The notes under the pieces: generated by a model
Told to the model about the DNA's origin: nothing
The model's input: the letters and a program-made list of their open reading frames with translations, nothing else
The model's database searches: none
In this document: piece after piece, positions 11,426 to 23,192 of the stretch
Position numbering within the stretch: the stretch's first letter is position 1
Layout of the letters: every line of letters begins with the position of its first letter
Program-made: the position numbers and the translations under genes
Assembly: GCF_024868665.1 (NCBI RefSeq)
Contig: NC_079907.1
Span: forward strand, 21,934,834 to 21,998,833
From: Triplophysa rosa
Taxonomy: Eukaryota > Chordata > Actinopteri > Cypriniformes > Nemacheilidae
DNA length: 64,000 nt
Direction of reading: 5' to 3'

Positions 11426-13135
11426 TTTGACATGTCCGTACGCGTGAAGACACACCCGCGTCACACACCGCGTTTTTTCGTGTCACTCGCAAGTAATAAA
11501 GAGCGAGGAATGCGATGCTTCACGTTTGGTAGGAACACAGCATAATGTGACTTTTTAATGGATAACAGTCGTATATCCGCTAATAATAAATAATATCCCC
11601 TCGGAGGGTGATATAAAATATATTTATGGGATAGACAGCCACAGAAAAAAAATGAAAGGACCACTCCAAAAACAATTTTGGGGTACATAAAATTAGTAAA
11701 ATGATCACATTTGTTTCATTCCGCCAACTAGTGATGACATTTCTCCCAAATAAAAAGATTGTTTTTATTTCCTAAAAACTGAAACAGGACCAGTTGGTCA
11801 AAATAAGAAAAAAGTTGCAATGGATCTTGAATACTGTTAGAAGTATGTGAAAGTACTGTAACAAGTTCCTGTTAAAAGAAACAATACTAATATTTTTCAT
11901 GTATTTTTGGTTCAATTCAAAATGAATATATGAAATAAACCAATTTTCATTAGTCTTTGCATTCTCTCACTCTCTCCCATTGCTGTTTCTGATGAAATTC
12001 AACAGACAATGGACTGGAGTGGACACAATACACCCAGAAAGGCTAGTTAAAGACTAATCTCCTATTTTATTTTGTGGCTGTAATAATTTCAAAAATATAC
12101 AGTAGAATGAACCCTATTATTAAATGCTTATTAGTATTAAGGCGATTGTTAACTAAAAGAAATCATGTAAAAATAATTTTAAAGTGCCTGTCCATGGTTC
12201 TGCATCTTCATTTGTTTCACAGATGAAATGAAGTCAAACAGTTTAATGGCGTGGAGAAGTAAATATAAATCATTTTAATTTGGGAATGAACTACCTCTTT
12301 AAGACAAAGATGTTTTAATAGTGTCTCTTATGTAAATGAAAATAATGCAAAACCTGACTAGATTTAGAGCGTTAAAAGAAGCCATTTCCCTGTGTGGGTC
12401 TCTTCATTTTGTTCACAGCTTTGTGTGTACCGTTCTCATTTCATTTGGGTAACCCACTTGGAAATAAAAACAATTCCTTGCCATTATCATCTACTCTGCG
12501 ACTGGTATGATCTCAAAATGATCTCACAATGACTAGCTTACTGAATATGTTTTCAACATAACAATTCTCAAAGGGCGTGATTTTGCTCAATTCGGCTGCT
12601 CTGAATGGATGAGCGGATGTCCATAGTACATCTTCTGCTCCCACCCATTGTCTGTCTGTCTCATGGAAATGAAGTAAAATCAATGTGAGTACTTTTCTTC
12701 ATGTGCTGCACCTGTGTGGAGCTCTAAACTACAAACACACTCGACAGCATCTTTAAGAGAACCCATTAAGCTCCTTCACAATGAACATTTTGTGCTACGA
12801 ACACGGCTAGTGGCAATACCAAATATCACCGTGCCAAAAAATGATGGTCCTAAAAATAGAGTTTAACGTCCTCCTTTTCGTGAGATCAACTGGGAAGTTC
12901 TAAATAAATAGCAAGGTCTCTTTTATTAGAATATTACAACTTCTTTGTACGCCATCATACACAGTATGAATAACAGACGTGTACAGTATACAGCATGAAA
13001 AGATCAACGTGCATAAACCACCTACAAATAAAAACCCATAGCTATATCTGTAAACCATCAGGAGAATTACAAATAAATCATTTCATCAACGATAAAACAT
13101 GCTATCCAAAAGAAGTGGAATGGTGAATCACTCAC
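11426..13135. other. Intronic sequence flanking the exon on its donor side
   Basis: No gene. Apart from a decayed MITE end at 12236-12302, no repeat is recognised with confidence. The segment at about 11640-11960 may be an old dispersed repeat, but I could not find its ends. Confidence 0.5.
12236..12302. mobile_element. Decayed right end of a GTTCACC-type MITE
   Basis: GAAGTCAAACAG, GGAGAAGTAAATATAAATCA and GGGAATGAACTACCTCTTTA align in order with the family's right end (AGTCAAACAGG, GGGTGAGTAAATGATGACAG, GGGTGAACTATCCC). It is more diverged than the other copies and its left half is absent. Confidence 0.5.
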
Positions 13136-13420
13136 CATATTCACTATCATAGAAGACGATGAACTTCTGCCAGCGCAGCTCGCCAACCAACGTCAGCATT
13201 ACATCGCTTAGACGGACGGGCGGCCGTGCCGCGAGCGTGTAGCGTTCTCCGTCGGGACTTGGATTGAGTTGGCAGGCAGTACGGGGCGATCCTTCAGCGT
13301 TCCTCTGGACGTAAAGATGTGGTATGTGCATGGCATCTGTCAGGGACTGTAGAGCGCTGGCTGAGGCGCAACCTGTAGATGTGACCAGAGCCAGGATCCC
13401 CTGTGTCATCAGTTCACATG
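13136..13420 (-). CDS. grid1: Internal exon of glutamate receptor delta-1 (GluD1), amino-terminal domain
   Basis: Seen: reading the minus strand from 13420, the exon gives two bases (CA) that complete an Ala codon, 94 full codons, and a final G that opens a split codon. Acceptor: pyrimidine-rich tract then TTCCAG next to 13420. Donor: GTGAGTG beginning at 13135. At 285 bases it is phase-symmetric. Motifs include [45 protein letters not shown] and FYDSEY. Known: this matches the GluD1 ATD (roughly residues 79-174 of the mammalian protein) much better than GluD2, which differs at LVSSIGC and IQRSTAG. The ATD is extracellular and binds cerebellin, linking postsynaptic GluD to presynaptic neurexin. 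The TGC and TAC cysteines correspond to a conserved ATD disulfide; the first ACE cysteine is also conserved. No stop or frameshift is visible, so the exon looks functional. By mammalian numbering it is probably exon 3. Which teleost paralogue (grid1a or grid1b) cannot be decided. Confidence 0.95.
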
Positions 13421-13555
13421 CTGGAAGATAAAGCAATAGAGATAGAACGGATTAGCTTGGAGAGTTTTTAGAGCTGAAACAATGGACGTTAATCAAACAG
13501 ATCTGCTGTTAATGGGGTGGATCATTTCCTTCAGGGCAAGTGAAGCAGTGCCTAA

Positions 13556-14743
13556 AGCCCTATTCGGACGGTAATTGTTTCTCACAGGGACGTAAGATAT
13601 TTACGGTGGGGTAAATGGTGATTTTATTGCCGTCGGAATCCAGAATGTCTGTGTTTTTCTCCCACCACCCGCGGAAAAATCCACGGCCGAATTACCTACT
13701 GTTAATTGACAAACACCAAGGTCGTGCGGTAATTGAATTGCCGTCCGAATCCACATCTCTGAGTTTATAACAGGTGTTAAATCCAAAACCCAGCAAACAC
13801 AGAACGTTCCACTAACGTTAGTTTTTGGTTCCCTTTTGGTTATTTTTTTGAGAACCAAAAAATAACGTTCTAAGAACGTTCTTTTCCGGTTTTATTTTTG
13901 CAACCAGAAAATAACGTTCCCAGAACGTTGCAGGCTGGGTTTTTTTTAAATAACCAGAAAATAACGTTCTGGGAACCAAAAACTAATATTAGGGGAACGT
14001 TCTGGGAACCAAAAACTAACGTTAGGGGAACGTTCTGGGAACCAAAAATTGTTTGCTGGGAATACGTTTCCGTGTTGCTCTTTTCGGGGATTATAGCATC
14101 TGATGCATTGAAAATACCGTAAATGGCAGCATAAACAGCACAACATGACTCGCATAACATCACATCACGCGCGCACCTGAGGCGCTTCTGCGAACGGAGA
14201 GAAACAGTTCACGGACGGCAGAGAGTCTTTATTTTACAAAAGCACAACTTTTGTGGTTATCGTGGATCTACGCAAATAAACGTAAACCCTTTACAGCTGT
14301 ATGATATGATACAGATGTATGAATGATATCATACGTGTCTGTATGATGACCAGATGACACAGAGTTTAATACGTGTCGGCTGTTAACGTGACATACAACA
14401 TATACACAAACAAGTTCACATAAATTCTAGCTAACTCGACCGATACATCAGGATCGCTGCTTTACAGAGAGCGAGATGATAAGAACAGAAAGAAGACAAG
14501 AAAAAACATGAAAACATTCAATATTGGCATTTTAAAGATCGATTTTACTCCATTATAATGATTAAATCTGTGCGAATTGTCATGTGACGGAGCACGTGGG
14601 AAGTGCATGTTTCGGGTTCGCAGGATTACAAACTCACACCTCCACCGTGAAGTTATGTTTGTCCGAATGCATGAGTTTTATCACCGAAGAGCCATGCAGA
14701 TTTATTTTTACAGACGAGAAACAATTACCATCCGAATAGGGCT
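13556..14743. mobile_element. DNA element with AGCCCTATTCGGACGG termini
   Basis: The left end AGCCCTATTCGGACGGTAAT (followed by TGTTTCTC) is mirrored by GAGAAACAATTACCATCCGA then ATAGGGCT on the right. This inverted repeat of about 28 bp has one or two mismatches. The length is about 1.19 kb including a nested repeat block at 13789-14060. It begins only 136 bp upstream of the exon acceptor. No transposase and no clear target duplication. Confidence 0.75.
13789..14060. repeat. Palindromic minisatellite-like element, GAACGTTCTGGGAACC units
   Basis: It opens CCCAGCAAACACAGAACGTT and closes AACCAAAAATTGTTTGCTGG, an inverted pair. Inside are tandem 33-bp units built on TTCTGGGAACCAAAAACTAA plus GGGGAACG (clearest at about 13966-14050) and an inverted partner with TTAGTTTTTGGTTCCC on the left. 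Open frames here encode FWEPKTN-like repeats, an artefact of the unit. Known: similar GAACGTT repeats are common in fish genomes. Confidence 0.75.
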
Positions 14744-16436
14744 GACTTGAGAAGATTTTAGAGCTGAGAATAACTGCGACACCAATGATAATCACTGGAA
14801 ATAAAACAAATCAAATAAAAGGTGAAAATGAGTCCATATATTCAATATGCCCACACTGACAAATGGAATATCAATGCAGGAACTGGACCTTGCCTTATTT
14901 CAAAAGCCCGTCATTGCTCTTCTTTTTTTTTTTAGCATTAAAGAGTGCACGTGGCTTGGCAATGTGTAGCACTTTTGAAGAGCTTATTAATTGTTGACTT
15001 TTTAAGTATTATGAAGAGGTCTATTCTATGGGAAGACAAACTTTGCTGTAAATGCCAGAGCTTTAGAAATACTGTACTTTGGTTAAGCCCTTGGCAGCTG
15101 CTGAGTCCCAAACACAGATGAAGTTGTGTGCCAGGCAAGAGAATTTTTAATGGACAATCCCCCATTGACTGCATGATTTAGGTCACAACAAGTTTGAATT
15201 GAATATGAATTTAAGCAAGAAACCCCATAGCTATAACTGGAGATCAGAGCATTATAATAGAAGGGAGGGCTTCATTGACCTGTGCCAGTAACCAACCTAG
15301 AACCCAGTACCCAAACACGACATGATTGTCTTTTCCTTACGTCATTTCAAATCTATAGGACACTATTTTGAATGTTGGTTAAGCAAATAACGTTCATTGT
15401 ATGGACAAAAAACTGAGACACTTCTCAATAAAAAAGAAGTCATAAAATACAGGTTGTGTAAATATAAAGAAATCCCAGTAAGTAAAAAATCCCTGATTTT
15501 ATCAGCCAATATACTGTATAAAAATCAGTTTGCATTAAAAAAGTAGTACGTCTATGGACTGTGATAGATTAAATACTTATTTTTGAAGGTCTTGAAGACC
15601 TTCGGGAGGGTCATTAAAAAGAAAAGCAAACCAGGGAGTGGAAAACTGAAACCTTGTATTGCGATAGACATGTTGTGTGTCCAAGGGCAACATCACGGTA
15701 GTTGATTTTCTACAAATGTATGAAATAACAAGCAAGTACAAAGAAGAGTTTGTCTTTGAACAGATTACCAAAAGCCCATTTTCTTTCCAATTTTACAATA
15801 ATCTTTAAACCTCTTAATTCAGCCCGCAGTGATCACATTTTAGATTCAAATCTAGAACAGTACATCACTCAAAGCAGGGGGGGGGTTCTCTCAATGAAAG
15901 ACGCTGTCCTTTCAACGCTTAATTGCTGACACAATTTGATACTCGTTGTCAGCCTTTGTATTAATCACAGCGAATTGAGTTTTAATTTGACTTCATCTTA
16001 ATTCAAATCCTTGCTTTTGTGTTAATAAGTTCAGTGTCATGAAACACGACCTGGAGAATGACCCTATCGGCTAAACAGATGACTGAATTTCATTTTATTC
16101 GGCCTCTGATATACGTACATCTTATGTAGCTGCAGGAGCAATGCCAAGAAATCAAGCTCCGTAGTTTCTCCTTGGAACTTTGTAATGAACAAAACCTAGT
16201 CATTCATATCGCTCTGATTTAATCATCATGTTTTAATGAGTTCGTACCTAATCCTGTTAGTATATTAATAGAATAAAGCTTACGACAGCAAAATAACAAG
16301 CCTCTAACTTAAGTGCATCTACAAAGAGGTGAGTCTCATTATGTCTTTAACTTTAGTCTTGCAGTCTTTGTCCCAGAAGCTGTGGAGTTCATGAAGCTAA
16401 GGCCTGGGTGAAACTCCAATTACAGTTTAATTGCTT
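14744..16436. other. Intronic sequence, nothing recognised
   Basis: AT-rich with a nine-base G run near 15878. No inverted termini, gene or tandem repeat was found. Confidence 0.55.
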
Positions 16437-16444
16437 GTCTAGAC

Positions 16445-16742
16445 CAGTGGTTCTCAAACTTTTTCGTTGTAAGGCCCCCTTTGTGTTAAGTGCATCGCTT
16501 TGCGGCCCCCCACATAAAGACGTATAATCTTAAACTTAGAATTTTAATTAAACCAAATACATTCAATTATACAATCCTGGAACCTCAATTCTTTTGGTTG
16601 GTGGTGTCATTTTTCTGATGTTTGATTGCATAAAATCTATGATAAATTTCTATATTTCATAAAATTCAACAAAATCTGTGGCCCCCCTGGATCCATCTTG
16701 GGGCCCCCCAGGGGGCCACGGCCCCCAGTTTGAGAACCACTG
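16445..16742. mobile_element. hAT-type MITE (CAGTGGTTCTCAAA) with perfect 8-bp target duplication
   Basis: The left end CAGTGGTTCTCAAACTTTTT and the right end AGTTTGAGAACCACTG are inverted repeats of 16 bp. The 8-bp duplication GTCTAGAC lies at 16437-16444 and 16743-16750 and fits the hAT preference for T at position 2 and A at position 7. The sub-terminal parts carry GGCCCCC blocks on both sides. At 298 bp it has no coding capacity. Known: this terminus is typical of the Charlie/MER5 type of hAT element. Confidence 0.92.
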
Positions 16743-16949
16743 GTCTAGACTGCCCTTTAAAGGCATTACTGCACTACTTTTAAACATGTTTTCACATTCT
16801 TTTTAAACTGGTAAACGCCAAAGCTCCAATCTGCGACTTGTTTTTGGTTCAAATATATAAAGATCTGTGTTCATAACTGTCTCCTTAACATACCCTGATT
16901 GAGTTGAGATGTCAATGTTGAGTAAGGTTAACCAAAGATGCCGATATAC

Positions 16950-17237
16950 ACCCGCATTGACTCCACCCCTCCCTTTTGAAGCACTATGGAGGCAGAGAGA
17001 GGATTAAGATGTCATCACGTTTTCACTTCTTTCCCGAAAGAGAGAAGGTATTTCCGAAACGTGTTCTGTAGAACGGTTTGTCTGTTTAGGGCGACTGTGG
17101 ACACAATATGCCATGTAAGGGGACCCACGGTGTATGTAGAAATAGCTCATTCTAACGCGTCATTATTATTTCTACATTTGTTTATACACCTAGTTATGAA
17201 CACATAGTTATGTATATTATATTGTATTTGTATGGAG
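16950..17237. mobile_element. Partial copy of the TTAAAGGTCCAGTGT MITE family
   Basis: It shares with 48397-48741 and 20891-21285 the blocks GAAGCACTATGG, GATGTCATCACGTTTTCACT, CCATGTAAGGGGACCCACGG and TATGTATATTATATTG, in the same order. Both termini are missing or unreadable. Confidence 0.75.
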
Positions 17238-17240
17238 GGG

Positions 17241-18859
17241 TTGAAAATAAGGGTGACAACTTGTGAAGTGATGTGAAAATTAAAGTTGTCCTAGAGGCAG
17301 AGCAACTTATTGATGAACGATTATAAGACAAACACATGGTTTCTTTGGTATAAAATAAATGAATAATAACACCAGGGATTTGTATTCGCAAAAGAAACCA
17401 GGTTCAATTTCAGTTTAATTTTAAATCGCACATTATTTTTCAGTCATTTCTTGTGAAACATCAAGATGACAAAGTTTTCTTTGTGTAAAACTCAAAGCTC
17501 TTTCACAGCTTGGGGGAGAAGTAATGAAAAGTGTTACACAACGCAATCGATAGATGGATGCATCTCGGAGAATCTCAGGTCTTAGTGGAGAGATATTGAA
17601 ATGTCATTTTGAGACACTGGCTGGAGAAGAAATCATGGCAGATAATCAACTTGTAAACACTATTGATGTAACAACACTAAACAATACAGAGAGCTTATTA
17701 AGAGTAAGACTGCAATGCCACTGAAAATTACCTTCAAAAATGAACAAAGCTTTAATTCAATAGTTATGATGTATGGTAAGAAAAGAGATAATACAATGTC
17801 TGCAATTACAATGGAGTATCTAAAGTTATTAAGATTACACTGTTGATTTTGAGGTGTCTTGGGGGTTAATACTTTAAACAGACTTCAATTCCCAATAGTA
17901 AGCTTATAATAATCATTTATAAGTTGCTGGAAATGTTGCTTTGACATCTTTTGACTTGATGAGTTAGTAATCTGCGAGGTTATCAAACAGAGATGACGAT
18001 ATACAGGTAAAAGTTACGAAGTACCCCTTTATTCACAACCAAACAAATGATCGCACTCCATTTTCACTGGATTCATTTATTCAACATATGGTTTGAATAA
18101 ATATGTCTTTCTGAAGTTGTCTCTTTAAAAACGTTTTTCAAACGTAATTCTTTAAGCTCTTCACTAAACTGATTAAAGACATCTGTTTAGTGGACTAGGA
18201 AAATGCTCTTTCAATACAGCAGCAGTCGTTTGAGAAATGAAGAACAATTTGAACAGATAAACGCTCCGAAGAGAATGACATATGCTTTCCAGAATGATGT
18301 GGCAAGAGAGTGTGGAGTTATAGTTTCATGCTTCTGTCATATCATATACAGTACATTGAGCGCAGAAGAAAATATGAATTGTAAGGAGTGAAAAGATAAC
18401 GTGTTTCTTTTTACCTTCACATTAGTGATGAATGAGCTGCTCTTAAGCTTTCTCACAAACGGCTGTATTTTCTCCTTATTTTTAAAGCAGTGGGCCTTTA
18501 CATCAGGGAAGGATTTATAAGAGCCGTTACCTAAAGGGACCCGTGGACGCGCTTTTGGCTTTGGGGGGAAACTTGGTGAGCTTGGTGCAGTCTAGTTTGA
18601 AAGATTGAAGGCATTAAGAAATAAAACTCAGTACGCATCAGAGAAAAGAAAGTTCTGGATTTAGGATGTTTGCCTGAACAAAGGAATTTTTTCAGTTTGA
18701 CTGGTGAGATTCATCCCTCATATTTTCTTTCGGACATTCATAGTGACGTTTGCCTTAAATAATACAGTTTATCGAAAAAAATCTTGAAACTTTGTAGTTA
18801 CTATCCAGTCCATGATTGAGTCTCAAAACTGGCTGATCTGCTCACCTACAGCCTGACTG
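17241..18859. other. Intronic sequence, nothing recognised
   Basis: AT-rich unique-looking sequence. Open frames are short and unsupported. Confidence 0.55.
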
Positions 18860-19236
18860 TACACTGTGAAAAACACTTTTTTTTACAGATTTTTATGTAT
18901 TTTTTGAAAGACAGTCAAAAATGGTAAAATTACAGAAAAAGACTGCAAATTTACAAGAAAACAGGGGAAATCTATTTTTACAGGGAAAACACGTTATTTT
19001 ACCGTTTATTTCTGGCGCCCCAGCTGCCAGAAAATTTCTTTTTTTAGTTTATTTTTGAAATTCAGTCAAAAAATATAACATTACAGAAAAAGGCAACAAT
19101 TTTACAAGAAAAACAGGGAAAACAATTCAATATATATCCTTATGTCCTATAATTTTACAGGGAAAAAATATTTTACGGTATATTTCTGTTTGTCCAGTTT
19201 ACTGAAAATGTTCCTTTTTTACAGACTATTTTTACA
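18860..19236. repeat. Two-armed TTTTACAG-rich repeat
   Basis: It starts TACACTGTGAAAAACACTTT and alternates TTTTTACAG and AAATTACAGAAAAAG motifs. Two halves repeat the order 'TTCAGTCAAAAA, TTACAGAAAAA, TTTACAAGAAAACAGGG, TTTTTACAGGGAAAA'. Known: ACTGTAAAAA-type repeats are common in fish introns. It may be a foldback MITE, but the right terminus is not clear. Confidence 0.6.
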
Positions 19237-19405
19237 CATAATATGCCTATTGCATATAGATATATAGGTCTGTTACTGGCATTATTTGACAGGAAATTGC
19301 TCAAGTAATATCTGGACTAACTAGTTTCTTCATTTGTTTTCAAACATGAAACATGACCACATCACCATTCACACACATTAGCATGTTGTATCAGCCTAAA
19401 TCATC

Positions 19406-19707
19406 TTAAAGGAGTAGTTCACCTTCAAAATGAAAACTCTGTCATCATTTACTCGCCCTCTTTCAAACCTGAATGACTTTCTTTCTTCCACAGAACACAA
19501 AGGAAGATATTTTGAAGAATGTTGTTAGCAGCCCCCCATTCACTTGCATCGGTTACATTGGGGGGCTGTGTTGTTCCGTTACCAACATTTTTGCAAATAT
19601 CTTCTTTTGTGTTCTGCAGAAGAAAGAAAGTCATACAGGTTTCAAATGACAAGAGGGCGTGTAAATTATGACAGAATTTTCATTCTGAAGGTGAACTACT
19701 CCTTTAA
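19406..19707. mobile_element. GTTCACC-type foldback MITE, near-complete
   Basis: It runs from TTAAAGGAGTAGTTCACCTT to GGTGAACTACTCCTTTAA. The two halves are inverted copies around a centre at about 19555, with GAACACAAAGGAAGATATTT on the left and ATATCTTCTTTTGTGTTCTG on the right. An inner CCCCCCATT / CATTGGGGGG pair is also present. TTAA stands at both ends. Non-coding, 302 bp. Known: palindromic elements of this kind, such as Angel, are described in zebrafish; I cannot confirm the exact family name. Confidence 0.88.
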
Positions 19708-20890
19708 TATTTCTGCCTCGATTCACTAATACAACTGGACTGCCTCTCTAGAGGTATTTTAGATGCTTGTTCACGGACACAGCAAATCAAAAGACACCTT
19801 TTTTAACCTGCTTCCATATTTTCTTCACCCGTGGCATTCAAATCCCCTTCACAAAACAGTTGCCACGGAGCGTTAGCAACACTGATTACTGTGAGAGCGA
19901 ATAGTCGTTTGAATAGCGAGCTCCTCATGCAAATCTGAAGTTGAGATGAAACATCCTGCCGTTCTATGGGAGACTATGGCATCAACCCTGCGAGTTTTTC
20001 CAGTTGGCGTGGGCAGTTAAAGAGATGGCAGCAACACCTGCGAATTTAAATCAAAGCCGCACATGGCCTTGCGTTTGTGAGATGATGAGTTTTACCACAC
20101 AAAGGCCCAGATTATCTGGATGAAACAGGCAAAGACAGCCATGTGAAGCTCGCATTGTGAACTGGAAGATCACAAAGCGCTGGATGTAATGAGTTAGTTG
20201 GCCCCTAACCTTCACGTCGATATGGGAGTGTAATTAAGGCTATTAATTACATCGGTGGTGCGGTGGGGCTACAAAAGAAAGCTCAAAATCATCCTTCTTT
20301 GCATTGCGTTCTTTGTTGTCTATGTGTTCCCTAATTTAGGTCCGTGTAGTGCAGTTGTTGAAGAAATGATGAAGACTTCAATACAGTTCTTGAAAGATAT
20401 GCTTCACAAGCCCTAAACCACAACGTGTATGTCTTTCATGGAAAAAGATTACTCTGTATTCTTTCGTACTGAAAAGAAAATAGGACATGAGTCTGTGACG
20501 AGCTAGCCATTAAGATGGCGACTGTAACACAATAGCGTGTGTGTGGGTAGCGTAAACACACCTGAGATAGCGTGTAGCATGTTAGCCTGAAAGATTGAAG
20601 GCACAGCTGTGTTTTGCTATAATGTAACGTTTTGTTTTTTTTGTCATGTATCAGTATTCTATTTTTGGGCCAGCGCTGTAGGATTATACTTTTTTCACTT
20701 TGTATGCATGCAACAAATTTCTACCTTAAATGGATTCCTGCTTGCCTATGTCACCTCCTTGACTCCAACCGTCAAGTTTATCCGCAACATACACCCTAAA
20801 AATATTGAGTGTTTTCTTTTGTCTTTAAATAAATTAATGAAATCAACAAACCCACCCATATGTCAGAAGTACATACAGTAGGCCTATGCC
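19708..20890. other. Intronic sequence; 20040-20290 is a candidate conserved segment
   Basis: No gene or repeat. The 20040-20290 part has mixed composition and TAATTAAGG and TTAATTAC motifs within GTGTAATTAAGGCTATTAAT. This is a weak hint of regulatory DNA, seen only by eye. Confidence 0.35.
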
Positions 20891-21285
20891 TTAAAGTTCC
20901 AGTGTCTGTCAATTTAGCGGCATCTAGTGGTGAGGTTGCGAACTGCAACCAACGGCTCACTCCATCCCTTCCCGTTCGAAACACTACGGTGGCTGAATCA
21001 GAACTAAGATGTCGTCACGTTTTCGCTTGTTTGCCGAAGGAGATAACATATTTACGAAACGCGCTCTGTAGAGTTTGTCCGTTTAGGGCCACTGTAGAAA
21101 TAACATGGCGAAATTCAATGCGAGGGGACCCGCGGTGTATGTAGATAGAAATAGCTCATTCTAAGGTAATAAAAATATAACGCTTCATTATGTAAGGTCT
21201 TTATACACCTCAGAAGACATAGTTATGTATATTATATCGTATTTCTGTTAATGGAGCCTCAAAAAATACACACAGCAGAAAGTCC
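20891..21285. mobile_element. TTAAAGNTCCAGTGT-family MITE, right end decayed
   Basis: It starts TTAAAGTTCCAGTGTCTGTC. The interior matches 48397-48741 (CACTACGGTGGCTGA, GATGTCGTCACGTTTTCGCT, CATATTTACGAAACGCGCTC, GGGGACCCGCGGTGTATGTA). It has extra sequence near the left end (GGCATCTAGTGGTGAGGTTG) that the 48397 copy lacks. The right terminus reads ACACACAGCAGAAAGTCC instead of a clean inverted end, so it has decayed. Confidence 0.82.
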
Positions 21286-22755
21286 AACCCCAGGTACGGT
21301 CTTCCTTCTATTTGTTGTGGCAGATACATTGGCTCTTTATAGAAGCCACATTAGTGTGGCTAGAGGACGCTAGGGCAGACTGTAAAAAGGCCACAGTCAG
21401 CCTGGCAAGCCTGATAAGAGAGGTCATGGAGTATCTAAAAACAAACTCAACACAGAGATAGTGCTCTTCTACACAACCAAAATACACTTCTATGATGACT
21501 AAGTCCCCAGTCTGTAAGTCCAGCAGGACGTTTGCATACACACTCTGGTTATTAATATATTTTACGCTTGTGGCTACTCTTTTGGCTAGGCTCAAGCAGC
21601 TCAAACACACGTATGAGAGCATTTCTCATGAGACACTATCTCATTAGAGGTTGATGCCGAGGCATACACCTCATTTATTTTTGCTTGAACGCATACATTT
21701 GCTCAAGTCATGGCTAGATCTCTTGGTTTACACCTCCATACTGGTTTCCAATAACGTTAATGAGGCTTGCACCATGTATACACCATGCAACTTCATTTCC
21801 TGTTTTTAATTTGAAACAAATCTACAACTGTCACTATTTTGCTTGCATGACTAAAATAACACTAATATGTATAAAACATCATGAAATCATTGCTATGAAT
21901 TGCAGAGGAACGTTTTACAAGGTCTCTTGGCAAAATCACGAAGGCCAGTCGATGGTCTGGGAAAATCCTGAGATGACATGCACCTCTGACGCTTCAAATC
22001 TAAGCAGTCTCAAGTCACTTCTAGTGAAAACACTGTGTCTGATGCTCAGGCATTGATGGAAAGTTATAGACTCTCAGTGCAATAAGTCTTGTTTGAGACC
22101 ATCAGCAAACGGTTTGATGGTGTATTGCAATTTTGTGGAACTGCTTTTGCATGCGCGAAACAACCTGGTCAAATCAATATTCATGTAAGTATACAGGTCT
22201 CCTCTAAGGCACTAAAAAAATTGAATTTGATAGCTTTGGGAAATAAATTAAATCACAACAGACCCAATGGCTTTCAGATACATGTTTTATGTATGTGCGG
22301 GTAGGAAGGTAAGGTAATGTGATGTGAGTGTTGTGAAATTGAATTTGTAATAATAATTGTTAAAGAATCAGTGCCTCCATACATAAACTGTAAGAGTGGC
22401 AAATGTGATTTTATTTTAGAAACCAGAGTAGCTACAAATGGATTATTCTGTAAAACCTCCCCTCCGCTTTTAAAACATGCAGTGCTAATGGGTCTTTTCA
22501 AAGAAAGCTTTCAAATGTTAAACTAGAACTAATTTAAAATTAGGATTATCCCGCTTATACCACGGTCATCTGCAAAGTTAAAGCTGTTAATGATGTTTAC
22601 GGTGTCATTTTTGATAAGACAGGTGATTTTCGTCAGTCAATTTCAAACATTGATCAAACTGACTGGAACTACCTGTGCATTAAATGGTTTTAACGCACAC
22701 CTTCCAGCCAATCAGTATCTAGTATTCAAACAGACTATGGTATAAATATACATAT
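21286..22755. other. Intronic sequence, nothing recognised
   Basis: Three open frames of 70-104 codons lie here with no recognisable domain or splice context. No repeat was identified. Confidence 0.5.
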
Positions 22756-23192
22756 TGTATAGACGGTTTCAATGCAACAACATAAACAAAAGTCACTGCG
22801 CATGCGCGCGTTCGTGGACTGCCATTAACTTCCGGTACACATTCACAAACAATAGAGCGCTTGTGGATTATTTCTGATAACAAGCAAAAGAACCGTTACA
22901 TGGCTAAACTAGCCTCTCCAATATTTTGAATTTAGACTGCAATATCAAGCTCAACCTCTAGATGTCAATGTCCCATACGCTTACAAAATATGCGACAAAA
23001 CTACAGGACAAATTCAACAAAATGTTTATTTAATAAAATGAACACAACAAAATTCAACAAATCGTTTATTATACAATAAAATAATAATATAAACTAATTT
23101 TAACATAAAATAAATAAAATGTAAATAGTTATATTATTAGACACTAGCCAGACCAATAAACAAACAGCCGTCCGATGAAACGGTCTATATCA
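22756..23192. mobile_element. Inverted-repeat element with TATAGAC-GTTTCA termini
   Basis: The left end TGTATAGACGGTTTCAATGC is mirrored by GATGAAACGGTCTATATC on the right. The interior holds a CpG-rich GCGCATGCGCGCG stretch and an AT-rich second half with repeated ACAAAATTCAACAAA and TGTTTATT motifs. About 437 bp and non-coding. The superfamily is not assigned. Confidence 0.6.

Larger units (their letters stand above)
1..13135 (-). other. grid1: Intron downstream of the grid1 exon, incomplete
   Basis: It begins with the GTGAGTG donor at 13135 on the minus strand and runs to window position 1 without another recognisable GluD1 exon. The next exon should open by completing a split Asp codon and continue with an Ile-Arg-Gly-like segment. 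I see no such segment behind an acceptor, so the intron is at least 13.1 kb. Confidence 0.8.

Noticed and set aside
13898..14163. Open frames on both strands with repeated FWEPKTN / FGSQNV words, considered as a repeat protein
   Set aside because: The peptide repeat arises from the 33-bp tandem DNA unit, and all frames are open because the unit lacks stops.
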